Counted from the first letter of the stretch, positions 35,132 through 47,899 are shown. The stretch: DNA of 64,000 nt from Dendrolimus kikuchii (GCA_019925095.2 CM034392.1:18766387-18830386), one strand, 5' to 3'. Notes: a model not told the origin generated them from the sequence alone. Program-made: numbers and translations.

Positions 35132-35446
35132 GTAGAATTCCATACAACAGAATCAGTGGTGACGGTGGACTGGGAAAATGGTTTCGTGGAGGCTTCAGCA
35201 AAGGACAACTTGAATGTATCTCAAATTTTTAAGGAACTCTTGGTCCAGGCTAAGGTGAAGTACAATCTATCACCGGCACTGCGTCGACGACGGCGGCAGT
35301 CTTTGCCAACAGGTCCGCAGGGACCACCGGGGTCCAGCCCCACTCCTCCGTCAGCACAGCCCCACGTGCCCTCCCCGGCCCAATTAGCACACCTTCAACA
35401 GATACGAGAACGGCACAGTAAACGTAACTCGTGCATCATATCTTAA
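35132..35446 (+). CDS. Coding exon 3 of RASD-like small GTPase (G5, polybasic tail, CaaX)
   Basis: This terminal coding exon follows a pyrimidine-rich TTTTTCTCTTACAG acceptor in phase 0 and encodes residues 175-278 plus TAA. It completes the G domain with EASAK (194-198, G5) and the last helix (SQIFKELLVQAK). A run of five Arg (225-229), a Pro/Ser-rich linker of about 25 residues and a basic region (RERHSKRN) follow. It ends in CIIS, a CaaX box expected to be farnesylated because the last residue is Ser. Vertebrate RASD1 ends in CVIS and is about 281 residues, close to the 278 deduced here. The polybasic tail plus lipid points to plasma-membrane targeting. GC content is clearly higher than in the flanking intron. 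Confidence 0.94.
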   Translation, partial: VEFHTTESVVTVDWENGFVEASAKDNLNVSQIFKELLVQAKVKYNLSPALRRRRRQSLPTGPQGPPGSSPTPPSAQPHVPSPAQLAHLQQIRERHSKRNSCIIS

Positions 35447-36680
35447 ATTCCATCTGACAGCTTTTATGAAGCAACATTTACATATGTACCTATTTGGCCG
35501 CATACACGCAGGTCCAACGAAAACCAAGGATCATTCGTTGTTGGCGTTGACATTCCACCTTGTACCATTAACATCAAAGAAATCGAAACATTTGACCTTT
35601 CGCCTTTCGATCTAGATAGAGCCGACGAATGCCCCTGAAAATCTATCGTTAGCCCTCGTTGACCCTGTCTGTGTCCGGCATTATAGAGTATTAAGACTTG
35701 AAGTCAACATTTTTTGAGATGTCAAAGAACTATTTGAAAAATCTTTTTGTTTAACTGTTTAATATTTATGTAAGAATGTTTAGTGTGTCACTGATTTTAT
35801 TTTCTTACTATTCATATTATTATTCAAGATAGGAAAGCTGCATAATTTTAAGTTACAGTTTTATCTACGAAATGTGACGGAAAATTGTCTAAAGCAACCA
35901 GATAGATTTTTTTCTGTGTACTGGTTAAATGATTATAATTAAGGTGAATGTGTGGACAGGGCAGAGAAACGCTGGGCTTCCTAGAAGCGCGCTATACACT
36001 TCACCGGCCGATGTTGACCACCATAAATACATCAAGTGGGTCTGAACACATTGGATCAACAACTGATATAAAATTTTAGCCAAACGTGTACACGTAATAG
36101 ATACGAGCATTTAACTAACGTAGGTACTCTAATTTCGACTTATTGTATACATTCTACCTGTACTGGAAAATTTCAGTTTTATAAATGTTTTCATAGTCCA
36201 TATTTAGGGTTAATAATAATTTTCATAAGTATAAGAAATGATAGATGTAAAACACCAAATAATCGTGTCAATGTAGATTTATACTGTTACATCTATCGAC
36301 CTATTACTAGTGTTCCTAACTTTTATTTTAATGCTGAGGCCGCACTGCGAAATACCACATCAGGTAATGGGAAATTGTAATTAAAACACGTTCTTATTCC
36401 AAGCAAAATAATAATTAAATACAAACGCGTACCTATATATTGTATGATATCAACATACACATCACAGGTTTTTAATTGTATATTTACTATTTCTTAATTT
36501 ACAAAAGAACTTAATATGCATTAAAAAGATTATATAGCAATATTTCTTGATATATATTAAGCAAAATATTATAATTTTTAATATAAAAATTAAAAATACA
36601 TTAGTAGTGGAACATTTACCAGCCAATAGATGGCACTGTGCAATAATTGAGGTCGTAAACGTTTCCCAACATGTACAAGG
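35447..36680 (+). other. Probable 3' UTR and downstream flank of the GTPase gene
   Basis: AT-rich sequence follows the TAA with no recognisable transposon for about 1.2 kb. Several ATTAAA hexamers occur between about 36375 and 36595 and could serve as poly(A) signals, but none can be chosen without transcript data. Confidence 0.4.
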
Positions 36681-36685
36681 AATAT

Positions 36686-36915
36686 AAACAAACTAGCTGT
36701 GCCCGCGACGTCGTCCGCGTGGAATTTGCTTTCAAAACCCTCCGATTTTGAAACATTGTTCATTGGTGCTCCTCTCCTATTGGTCTTAGCGTGATGATAT
36801 ATAGCCTATAGCCTTTCTCGATAAATGGGCTATCCAACACTGAAATAATTTTTCAAATCAGACCAGTAGTTCCTGAAATTAGCGCGTTCAATCAAACAAT
36901 ATTAGTATATTTGGC
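36686..36915 (+). repeat. Retroposon with actagctgtgcccgcgac head
   Basis: aaactagctgtgcccgcgacg, tatatagcctatagcctttc, gaaattagcgcgttcaatca and aatattagtata. This is a common insect dispersed-repeat layout, non-coding. Confidence 0.6.
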
Positions 36916-37159
36916 TACAACACTAATACTTACATTTTAAATATCGCGATATCTTTTGAATGAAACGTCCGAATTGAATAATTCAAAAAGTTCTATAAAG
37001 GTTTTGAATTCGTCGTTTTAATTATTTAAAAAAATAAAAGAAAACACTTATTGTGAGATAACTACAATAGTTAGACACATGGTTTCGCGATATTTTTTGT
37101 AGACAATTATATGTTCTGCAAAGTGGTAGTATATTGTTTTGTTCTATAATCAATAGTTT

Positions 37160-37396
37160 TCGTAGCGCACACCGTGTAAGGATTTTTTCGGGTCATTTTT
37201 TTACACCTTGGGTTATATTATTGGACTTTTAGTAAGGATCCCTAATTTTTTTTGAAAATATAATATAGCGTATAGCCTTCCTCGATAAATGTACTATTCA
37301 ACACTGAAAGAATTTTTCAAATAGGACCCGCGGTTCCTGAGATTAGCGCGTTTAAACAAACAAACAAACTCTTCAGCTTTATAATATTAGTATAGA
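37160..37396 (+). repeat. Second copy of the same retroposon, 5'-truncated
   Basis: tatagcgtatagccttcctc, gagattagcgcgtttaaac, a CAAA tandem and cagctttataatattagtat. Relatives are at 36686 and 49715. Confidence 0.6.
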
Positions 37397-37404
37397 TTTC
37401 CAAT

Positions 37405-37640
37405 AATAATAAATGGGCCTATGCCTGCAGGGCATAACAATAGCCTCACTGGAAGACCTTCCTTTGAGACGGAGGAGCATTCCATCTCGCTTCTCCACCC
37501 TATACGGGGCACTATCTTCACATTCAACGAGGTAACGTAGCCAGCGATTTGGGGAACTTGCCCATTGTCTTCGAATTTCTTAAGACTATAAGTATTCTAC
37601 TTATAGTATTAAGGGATTAGAGGTAGAATATAATATAAGT
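37405..37640 (-). repeat. Family D repeat copy
   Basis: Reversed Family D, with gaggtaacgtagccagc, aagactataagtattc and ggtagaatataa. Confidence 0.65.
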
Positions 37641-37794
37641 TAACACATTTTACAATTTCTTTTTAAGAAATACTACAGAACTGTGGAATAAAAGATCGCG
37701 TTGGATTTTGCAGTGTGGCCTAGTAAGCCTACGAAGCTTCTTTCCTATTGAATGTCTAGGTATAACACAATATTAATATAATTGTACTAGGATA

Positions 37795-38310
37795 TGGCCG
37801 CGACTTCCTCCACGCTTAACTTGAAACTCCCGCAGGACTACTGAGACACAAAGTACCACAACATTTAAAAAAGAATGTAAGCTATGGTTTTAGAGAAAAC
37901 TATATCGGAATAACCCAATTTATAACAACTACAAAACCGCTCCCGAGATAAAAAAAAATACACTTTTTAGGAAAATTGCCCCGGGTTTAAAAGTCACACT
38001 TCTTATTTATTACCAAAAAAGTTGCTATCAATCAGTGAAAAAATGACATTGGAATTCATTTTTAATGGCTATTTAAATCGTTCCCAGAAAAATTCACGCG
38101 GGACTTCCAAAAGGTAGCGCAGATTTTAAGTTAAAAACTTTGCTGTCAAAAAACGAAAATCGCATCGAAATCGGCCTAGATATTAGAGAGAGAAATAAAA
38201 ATAATCCACTGTGTTCTCCGTCGTTTATATAGTCTATTCCAGTTGGAGTTTTTTTTAATAGCTTTAATGTACAGACACAGCATGTTGGGAATTTTACAAT
38301 ATTATATATT
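37795..38310 (-). repeat. Family C retroposon copy
   Basis: Reversed: atggccgcgacttcctccac at the sense 3' end, aggtagcgcagattttaag in the middle, gtacagacacagcatgttgg and ttttacaatattata at the sense 5' end. Confidence 0.75.
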
Positions 38311-38805
38311 TCTGATAGAAACTATGGTCGTAGGTAAGAAACGGTAAGGGTAATGAAAGGGTGACGTTGTGGAATCTTGCTAACACTCGGCCGGCTCAGA
38401 ATGTCGGTCCACTAATTTACGGTTATGTTAGGCAATAAAACGTTTCTCGTGTGATATACCTACATCTTGTATTTAACATGATTTATATGTATAAAACGTA
38501 TTTTAATTAATGTATTTATATAAGTAACTTGAATTTAAAATGTATAATATATCTTATTTGAATGAACTTTCCTCAAAGTTAAAAAAAATACCAGTCTTCA
38601 TGGCGTCAGTTACGGTTCAGCATATTATTGACAAAGGCAAATTCCTGTCAGTCCATGCATATTAAACGTTTCTTGCTTTTAAAGTTATTTCGTGTATTAT
38701 TATTTTTTGAATTATTTACCTTACAATTTCAAGTAACAACTTACATCCTTATAGTTAAAAAGTTCTTATTATTATTTAATTGGTATGGAAGATGTAGATT
38801 AACTA

Positions 38806-39031
38806 AGGTGGTAGGGCATTTGCCCGACTAGATGGCTACCATCCCTGCTCTAAAGTATGTCGCCATAACAACCTTGAATTGTGTCCCGGCATTAGTCACC
38901 AGGTTCCAGTTTCCCTTGAGCAGCAGCGCCTTTATAGCACATTTGGTGTTGCAAATGTCCATAAGCGATGGTAACCGCTTTCCATCAAGTGGGCCGTCTG
39001 CCTGTCTGCTGAACACCTGCAATAAATAAAA
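38806..39031 (+). mobile_element. Family A retroposon copy, 5'-truncated
   Basis: Begins at ggtggtagggcatttgccc and ends cacctgcaataaataaaa. Confidence 0.85.
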
Positions 39032-39318
39032 GCTAACTAAGAATGCTCTACGAATAGAACGATGATTGCTTGAAACTGAAAATGTATATCCGAAACCAAG
39101 GCTTAGAAATCGATAATATGAACTTTTCTTTTCGGTTTTGTTGCCACTTTAAACTCGATCGACCGGTTTTTTTTGGTAACAGACGTTCGTTAAATGGGTT
39201 TTGTTGAATAAACCGATTTGGTACCATTTCGAATAGTAGAGAGAAATAGGATGATACTTCCTCTTCTCGCGCATTAAACCGGTTAATTCAGGTTTACTTA
39301 ACACTTTCTTTAAGTTTA

Positions 39319-39832
39319 AAGGGCCATTTACATGGAGAGAGTTTCTTGCCTCCAAGATACGATTATCGAAAGCAAGAAAAAAATATTATGATCTAAACTA
39401 AACATATGATATATTAAGTAGACGGGCGATAATCGCCTGGTCATTGAAAATTGATGTCTCTGTGTAAACAAAATACGAAATACCGTGCTCATCACCGCGC
39501 TTGAAAGGCGAGTCTCGCATTCATATCGGTTTAAACTGATTTGTACGATACTCGCATGAACTTGAAAAAATGTCATACGAGTTCTAGTTTAGACAAGTCG
39601 AGAAATCGTAGACAAATATCTTAATGCAATTTGTGTCGTAGTGTAAATATAACTCTTGGTGATAATTACCTTAAGATTATCGTATGACATACTCGTAGGC
39701 GAGTTTTTGTTTTTTGGTGAATCTAAAACCTGTTATGCGTTTATTGTCTAAAGAGTATCTATCACCTACGAAAATAGTATACAATTTTCGCCCCAAAACG
39801 TGTGATAAACTCTCTCTATGTAAATGTCCCTT
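39319..39832. mobile_element. 514-bp MITE with ~27-bp inverted ends and TA duplication
   Basis: TA at 39317-39318 and 39833-39834 flank AAGGGCCATTTACATGGAGA on the left and the complement of AAGGGACATTTACATAGAGA on the right. The TIRs extend through GAGAGAGTTT. No transposase frame inside; TA duplication suggests a Tc1/mariner partner. Confidence 0.82.
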
Positions 39833-39894
39833 TACACTCCGAATAAAATAATAGACCAAAACCGGTCGTAACTGATGAAAACCGGTTAATTTTA

Positions 39895-42190
39895 ATACAA
39901 GCCTTGTCAGAAATACTTCAAATATAGAACCAGCTATAGTATTGACGTAATATCTATAATGACTCTATTTATATGGGCTATTTGTCAGTATAAAATTCCG
40001 CTGAGTACCTTCGAAATCCAAGGTCCAACGCCAATTAAATTAAGACAGAATCACCCTGGAAACGTGCTGAACCCAACGCAAAAATAATTATTAAAATCGG
40101 TTAAAAAGGCGCAAAGGATTTTTATATTCTAGGAAAGGTTCATTAAAACTTTGTATAGATGTTAACTTTGTATGCCAAAGAAGTTTTTATGATGTAATTT
40201 GAAATCACATAAAATATTATATTTCCGAAAGACAATGTAGTGAAGTGATACGGTAGAATCAGGAGCATAATAATGTGACTGGTCTACATGTAAGTAAAAT
40301 ACGATAAGGGGATCCAGCTGTATTCATGCCCCACAGTGATGAGGTGATCATTCAATTTATTTTTAATTTTTGGTATGAAAATGAAAAGTAATGTTTTACT
40401 AGAATATTTATTTACAAATAATAAATATTAATATGTATTTTTTTTTTATTAACGACAATTGTAGGTTTCGTCTGTTCATTGAAAAAATGGGAAGACTATA
40501 CGCAATAGTGAGACGTTAGTGGAATAATATTATTACTCATGCCTGTATGATCCCGCATCTTATAAAAATGTAAAATTAGTAATTAAAATATTTGTTTGTG
40601 TGACAGCGAGCCAGCCGTATCCCCTTAGGTCTAATTTTAATATAATTAAGATTTTAAAAATATATTCTTGATGAGATAGTCGTGTGTTTAAATAACATTA
40701 TATATTTAAGGGTGGTTACTATTAAATGAAATTATTGGTTTACAGCTGTTAAAAATTGATTGTTCTATTAAAATTATAAATATTCAATAACAACAACAGT
40801 TAAGATACGATTTGATGTACGCGATCGAGACAGGCAATCGAGACTATCTCGTGTCACGATCACATGTAATCTGTCAAATATTCTCAATATTAGATTCCAA
40901 TGTACAATGTTTACGTTTTCGAACCTTTTTATTAAATAAACAACAGGCTATGTTGTTAATAATATAATCATTTAAAAACCTTAACAAGAGAATGCTATCA
41001 AATATTTCACCTACCTTCAACAAAAAATAAACGATTTCGAATATATTACTACTTATATTTTGAATTTCTTTACGTTTGTTATAAGTTTTCCCCGTGTTTA
41101 TTATAGCTTTGTGTCTATTATATTTACAATTATATCTTAGAATACTAAGTATAAGTATGGTTTTATAGTTTTGTATCACACCTATATAAATAAACATACC
41201 TGATCGATTTTTTCTAGATAATAATATTATTAAACATTGTTTACAATAATACGTATTTACAAAATAATATAACCAAAACCAAAAAAAATACACTCTGTTT
41301 TCTACCTTTAGGCTCTTAGCTAGATGATGGAGAAGATTACTTATTCCGATTTAAATATTTCAAATTATATGGATGTGCCTTTTTTGAAAATGTGGTCTTT
41401 TTAATTAGTAGAAGGAATTAGATTCTTTTAATATTAATTCACATTCAATAAATTAATGTTATATGTGTTAGTAAATCAAGGCTTTTGGAATTTCAAATAA
41501 CTTGTCTCACCACCAGTAGCTTGTGAAATTAGTATATTTGTAATAAATATTGTGTCAACTGATTTAGTTTCTAATTGTGAAAATATTTCAATAAACTATA
41601 TTCGAAGTAGTTTTAATATAAAAATATACGTGTATCCTCGTCTGATAGCAATTAAGCAAATTAAATAAGTGGTATCTATCTCTTAAGTAATTATATTACA
41701 ATTTCTTAATATTTATACAAAATTTACGTAATATCAATTTGAAAGGCTCTTTTACATATATACAATTCTTTACGAAACTGAGCACTGATGGATTTGAGAC
41801 TTGTAGAATGTGTAATAGGCTATAATTTCCCAATTTTGTCGCTATTTTCCATTCTAAGGATCTAACTGTATATTGAATTAAAATGTAATAAATATCATTT
41901 GTGTGCCATACGTTTTAAATATACGATACAATTTATTGTATACATTTAAACCAAATGTAATAAACTTGTGTCTCATAATAAAAACAACTAAATTCTCTGA
42001 TGACTTGTTTTTATGTGCCCGTTGTTAACGTATATCCCAGACAACTCCTTTCATTTTATTGTTATTTATGTCTTCATGACAATGTAGGTCTTTAGGCAAT
42101 CTAGTCCATTGATACTTACTAAAATGTTAGCAGCTTAAATATAAAATACTGAAGAAATTTATAAATAATCTAATACAATAAAAGAAAACT
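39895..42190. other. Repeat-poor stretch, no supported gene
   Basis: A 139-codon open frame on the - strand (40874-41293) is extremely AT-rich, has no motif and no splice or promoter support. Several AATAAA hexamers lie at about 41440-41960. Confidence 0.4.
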
Positions 42191-42194
42191 TAGC

Positions 42195-42420
42195 TTATTT
42201 GTATTGTATTCTACCCATAGTCCCTGAAGACTATAAGTAGAATACTGAGCCCAGATCACCATCTTCTATGGGTAAGATTCCCAGAAGGCTAGCTACGTTT
42301 CCTCGCTGTATCGCCATACTGATCCGTTGCCCAAGGTAAGCACCAGCCTTCTGATCACCTGAAGAGTCAATGAGTCGTTTTAATAAATTTTGGGAGAGGC
42401 TCACGGCCTCAGGATAAAAT
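42195..42420 (+). repeat. Family D repeat, reference copy
   Basis: Begins ttgtattctacccatagtcc and ends gagaggctcacggcctcagg; about 220 bp, non-coding, five copies in the window. Confidence 0.75.
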
Positions 42421-42499
42421 ACTTACTTAGATTTGAAAATTTTATCAACATCTAGTATACACGATATTTTAGTAGTTACATAACCTTATACCGATACAT

Positions 42500-42546
42500 T
42501 GCCTACCCGTAAGGGAACTGGCGTGAAGCTATGTATGTATGTACAT
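42500..42546 (+). mobile_element. RTE-like LINE 3' terminus with (ATGT)n
   Basis: ttgcctacccgtaagggaac, tggcgtgaagctatgtatgt. Same terminus as the coding remnant ending at 59142. Confidence 0.6.
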
Positions 42547-42609
42547 AACCTTATAGACTAATATAATTATGTGTAGGTACTGACTGTAACGGCTAACCAC
42601 CAAAGATGT

Positions 42610-42860
42610 GACGGCCTCTGTGTTTGAGCAGGTTAAGTCCTAGCTGGACGAACTCGCTGGAACGTAGAGGTTCCGGGTTCGAATCCTGGCATGGTAAATT
42701 TCGGAAACGAACTTTCTCGACGAACGAACTAATCCGATCATATATACATATATAGCTGTCCCCTCTGGGGCCGACCACAGAGGGGTCCGTTGTATATTAC
42801 CCATAACATAACACAAGCGTAAAACTTCATTAGCGTTTGTCAGCTTGTTTATTTTTATTA
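42610..42860 (+). repeat. SINE-1 copy 4
   Basis: gacggcctctgtgtttgagc, gggttcgaatcctgg, ggggtccgttgtatattacc and a T-rich end. Confidence 0.8.
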
Positions 42861-43506
42861 CACTATTTAATTTGTTTTATTTTAGGAAGGCTTACGGTCT
42901 AATACATAGCAATTATAGTAAGATTATTTAAACAAAAAATAGGCGACGTAACCAAGCTGTGGCTAGCCCAAGGAAGAATAAAAAATAATAATTAATCGTC
43001 AAAGAAGTTTGACGTTACACTATCCCGTAGTTTCATCAGCATTAATTTATTGCTATAATAAAATGTATTCTAAATTCATCTCTGTTATCGAAAATAAATA
43101 CTAAAAATCTTAATAATCGGTGCTTTCAGCTTCGCTTGCATACGTAGCCCGCGGAAGTCAGGCAATTTTTCGAGATGACAAAAACCTCCTAGATTCTTTC
43201 CCGTTACCTAAATAACCTGTAAGGTGCAGCTACCAATTTAAATGACGGTCAGTTTATATCAGGGTAATAAAGAAAGAACTAAAACACTAAAGCAAAGACG
43301 TTTTCACATTTATATAAGTACATGAATCACTATTTATTCATAACCATTCTAACGTTAAGCTTTGCTCATAAATGTGCTTAATTACTGATGATAATACCGT
43401 GTTGGAATCTTCAACAAAAAGTTTTGAATGCGGTTAATAATGCTTAGGACTACCTAAGCGTTATTTACCGCATAAATTTATTCACTTTTAGAATTTTATA
43501 ATACTA

Positions 43507-43540
43507 CATATATATATATATATATATATATAAATATATA
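43507..43540. repeat. Short (TA)n tract
   Basis: About 13 TA units just upstream of a Family C copy. Confidence 0.9.
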
Positions 43541-43559
43541 AGTAGATATTGATTTTCAT

Positions 43560-44125
43560 ATCTATAATATTATAAAATTCTAAAAATGCCATGTCTGTAC
43601 ATTGAAGCTACTTAAAAAACAACTGGAATAGATTATATAAATGATGGAGATCACGATACATTTTTTTTAGATTTCTTGTCTGTTCGTCTGTTTCTCTGTT
43701 TGTTCGGAATTCACGTAAAAACTACTAGATCGATTTAGATGCGGTTTTCGCCTATCGACAGCAAATGTTTAGATACAAAATCTGCGCAACTTCTTATCCC
43801 GGGAATACCGCGGGAATTTTTCTGGGAGTTGTTTTAAGTTTCCAGATTTAAAAACGAATTCTAGTCTGATTTTTTTCACTAATCGATAGCAATTTTTTTT
43901 GTAATAAAGTATATGATATATTTTATTCCGAGAATCTCGCAGGACTTTTTCCGAGACCGGTTTGTAATTGTTCTGGTGTATACAAATTTGCTTATTCTGA
44001 CACAGTTTTCACTAAAACGATAGCATGGCTTACATTCTTTTTTTAAATAAAGCGGCACTTTGTGTCCCGGATATTCCGCGGGAATTTCAAGTCAACCATG
44101 GACAAAGTCGCGGGCATATTCCAAT
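43560..44125 (+). repeat. Family C retroposon, long copy
   Basis: tataatattataaaattc, catgtctgtacattgaagc, tctgcgcaacttcttatccc and aaagtcgcgggcatattcc. Confidence 0.8.
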
Positions 44126-44305
44126 CTATACTTATATATATGTATAATTGAAATCTACGTATATAGTGACTCATCACGATATCTCAGGAACTATAATACC
44201 TATAGACTTGAAATTTAGCATGGACCTTCTTCCACCAAGTAGAGGTCACCTAAAAACGGATTTTACGGCACGCGAAGTGGGCGGGTATCAACTAGCTATT
44301 ATTAT
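44125..44305 (-). repeat. Family H repeat, arm 2
   Basis: Reverse complement relative of 31022-31192: agtgactcatcacgatatct, agtagaggtcacctaaaaac, gcacgcgaagtgggcgggta. Confidence 0.7.
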
Positions 44306-44309
44306 ATAA

Positions 44310-45625
44310 TTATTAAATATAGAAAAACATTGCTGTTCTTTTTTTCTAATATCAAATATCTTCATTTTAAAATCGTCGTATTTATGCACGAGCAGTTTTT
44401 ATTGTTAAATATTTAGATAAAATATAGTTCGCTAACATATTCATATTTAAAGAAGTGTTTCACACCAACCGTGTTATAATAAAGTAACGCAACTGTCAAG
44501 TGAAATAAATTATGCTTCTGATATGGGTTAGCGCAAAATGAATTACGGCGGCCCCAACAACATGCGAATTAGGCTAAACTACGAAAATATCGTTTTCAAA
44601 ACCCGACATCCTGGGAATTCAATTACTTTTTGCATGGGATTGCAGTTCATTTCCAATTTAATGCTGTAGAATTTTGGATACAGTAATTGTGGTTTGTCTT
44701 TTTATAGTACTAGCTTTATCCGCGACGTTGTACGCTCTTATCGGCTCTTATACAGCCCTTTCCCTTTATATTCATATTTTCCAATTAAATTTAAGATACC
44801 GAAATGAAATATAAATGATACTATAAGAGCAATTCTTATTTTGCCATCAAAAACTTTTATTAAAAGCCGTTAGAACATTTCAGAACCTATTCAAAACAAA
44901 CTGACAAAATAATAATGATAATTTTTCAATAGATATCATATCAATATCAGATGTTTTCACTTAATTTTAGGCTTATGTTTTTAAATGACACAAACAATAC
45001 AATGTTACTTATTGGTATAATAGATTTCAACAACGAGATTCATATTCTAACTAAAAAATAACATTCGATTTTTAATTTCGGCATAAAGAATATTTAAGTT
45101 AAACAAAAAGTTGTCCCTGATTTTCAAAGACTGTAGCCATTTTTCTTTGCCCTTTTTCGTTTCAACAGAACAAATGAAGTGTAATGAGATCCTGAACATT
45201 GTTTTATCTTTGTTCGAAATTTAAGCGATTTTTTTCTTATGTAGTGTTACATAAAGAACATTATTTAGTTTCTAAGAAGTGTCTACTTAATTTAAATTTT
45301 AAGGAGAAATATATATTAAATTCAAATTTATTATCTTGAGCAAAACTTAATACATGAACGCCGTCTTTATAATTTTGAAACAAGACTATTATAATATTTT
45401 CCTTAAAACAATTTACTAAAGAACTGTTATAACATTTTGCTAGAATTTAATGAAAGATTAGGTTGGAATAAAAACTTTAAAATGGTACTCTATCTTAAGT
45501 TAAGTTTACACTACAAACTTACAAAGTAATCAACATGTTGTTCAAAACAAAAATAAACTTAAAAGGTAATAATTAAAAAGGAAATTGATTGTTTATTTGC
45601 TTATGCAGAATCACTTATTCATTTG
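44310..45625. other. No recognised feature
   Basis: AT-rich intergenic sequence. Confidence 0.35.
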
Positions 45626-45627
45626 GG

Positions 45628-45790
45628 CTTATTGAGTGCACTTGCACCCAATAAGTTAAATGGTTAAATGCGTGCACTTAACTTGCGTTCGGGGGCAGTG
45701 GTACGCAAGCGGGCGGCACTTGTTGCGCAGCGCGCGGATCGATAGCGCCCCTCTTCACCCGGGCGCCACGCTGGGCCACCATTAGGGTTC
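45628..45790. other. Hairpin followed by a GC/CpG island-like block
   Basis: CTTATTGAGTGCA and TGCACCCAATAAG (45628-45655) form a 13-bp inverted repeat with a two-base loop. About 30 bp later, 45680-45785 is strongly GC-rich with many CpG and a GGGCGGC box, in very AT-rich surroundings. No frame or repeat match explains it. Confidence 0.55.
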
Positions 45791-45799
45791 CAAGTAGTC

Positions 45800-46980
45800 G
45801 TAAAACTATCCTATCATAGAATATAAAATTGAATTTGCAAAAATCTTTTATATATTAATATATAAATAAACTACCTCTTATAATGATTATAAACTGAATA
45901 ATATTACTTTCATATATCGCTTCAAACAAAATTCGTCGTGTTAATTACGGTTCTGTTATTAATAGCAAATTATTAGAAGCACCTTTCAGCCGTGTTCAAC
46001 ACCTACGCTCAAAGAAACGGTTAAGTGGCATTGTCAAGTTTATAGCCTTAATAAATCGTTCGCGCCATCAGGCAATTCCGACTGAAAAAGTGTTTTTAAC
46101 GTCAATGAATGAAGACGAAGTACGATTCATTAGAAACCAAATGTTTATAAATAGAAAGTAAATGACTTAAATATCACTGGTCGGCAAAAGAAAACATTTT
46201 TTTGTAATTGGTGTTTTAAATTAGGCGGTTTTTTTTTGCTTTACATACAAAACCTATATTTAATTATTGTGACAGTAGCTGATTTAATTCCTCCGAAAAC
46301 ATTTAAAATAATCAAAAGTATACTTATGTCAAATTATTGATACAGTCATTTCAGTTTGTAGTTTTTTTATTTATTTTCATGTATTCTATACTAATTTCGT
46401 GGCAAATAAAATAACAAAAATCTACAAGTAATAATTCCGATCATTTTCCATTGTGTCGGTTCTCTATATGTAATATATCTTGCTAGAATCCTTTATCCCA
46501 TTCATGAGATATCACCTAAAGATTTGCGAAAAATAAATCTACTGACATGTTGGTATTTTGGAGCTTGATAAGAAGAAAAAAGTTTTGCACAAAAAATATT
46601 GCGCTGAGAGCAAACATTCAAAAATAAATATACGTTATATGTTCAATTATATATATTTATTGGGTTTTTATTTAAAGGAGTATTTGGTTATCGGCAAGTG
46701 TATTTAACAAATACACCAAAAGCAACAGGTGGGTATTCCTATTTTTATTAAGTCTGCTCCTAAGCGTTGGAAACACATAGGTATAAAACACAAAATGGAA
46801 TTTTATTTCCATAATAAAGACATGACGGGTGTTTACGAGAAGAATTATTTGCAATTTATGTTTTGTTCCAAACTGAATACGTGCATATATACATTAATCG
46901 CCTCATTACGGACCTCGGCACGAAGTGAGTTTCAGTTTAATTCATACTCATATATACATACTTAGTATGGACCCAGAACT
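45800..46980. other. No recognised feature
   Basis: AT-rich intergenic sequence. Confidence 0.35.
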
Positions 46981-46984
46981 ACTA

Positions 46985-47890
46985 ATACTAGGATATGCTT
47001 GCGACTTTGTCCACGTTTGACAGGTAGCATAGATTACAGTTATTTTTCCAGTATTTCAATTCAAATTTTAAACATGAAAATATTTATGATGAATTGAATG
47101 AATGAATTCCGAAGATTTCCGTAACAAACCGGGATAAGTTACTAAAGATATCTAATACATATAGAAACTGTCATATTAAACAAGTCCTAATATCACGTGG
47201 TTTTGAAGTTAGTAAATCTCGGGAAATATAAAAGTCCCGGATTACATTGTTTTAGTACAAATCGGCAATTTTTTTGTATACTACCCACTGTAAGTCACTC
47301 TCGGAAAAATTCCCGCGGTATTCCCGGAATACAAAATATCGAATCACTTGAAAAAGGACTTAAGCTACTGTTCTAATGAAATCGTCTCGAAATCAGCTAA
47401 TATTTGTGCAATCTAATCAGTTTATATCATTCCCGGAAAAATTCCCGCGGAGCTCCCGGCACACAAAGTAGGTACCGCAGCATTAATGTAAGCTACCATT
47501 TTAGTGAAACCGCTCCTGGGAAAATTCCCGCGGGATTCCCTAGATAAAAAAATCACACATTTTATTACATAAAATTTGCTATCGAGCAATGCAAAAATCA
47601 CAATGGATTTTTTGATCTGACCATTTTAAATAATTCCCAGAAAAAATCTCGCTTTATTCCCAGGATAAAAAGTAGCGCAAATTTTAAGTCTTAAGAATTT
47701 ACTGTCGATAAGCGAAAACCGCATCGAATTCGACCCAGGAGTTTTTACTTGAATCCCGAACAACAAACAAGAAAGAAATCTAAAAGGAAGTGCAGCGGTT
47801 CCCCATCGTTTATATAGTGTATTTCTTTTGTGTTTTTTTTTTAATAGCTTCAATATACAGATACGGCATTTTTAAAATTTTATAATACGT
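46985..47890 (-). repeat. Family C retroposon, expanded copy
   Basis: Reversed Family C that is longer than other copies. The block 'cccgggaa...tcccgc' recurs about four times (near 47300, 47440, 47530, 47640), as if the internal unit had been tandemly amplified. Confidence 0.65.
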
Positions 47891-47899
47891 ACCTAATAT

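Noticed and set aside
40874..41293. 139-codon open frame on the - strand
   Set aside because: Very AT-rich, rich in Ile/Tyr/Asn/Lys, no motif, no CpG promoter and no splice context. A frame of this length is expected by chance in such composition.
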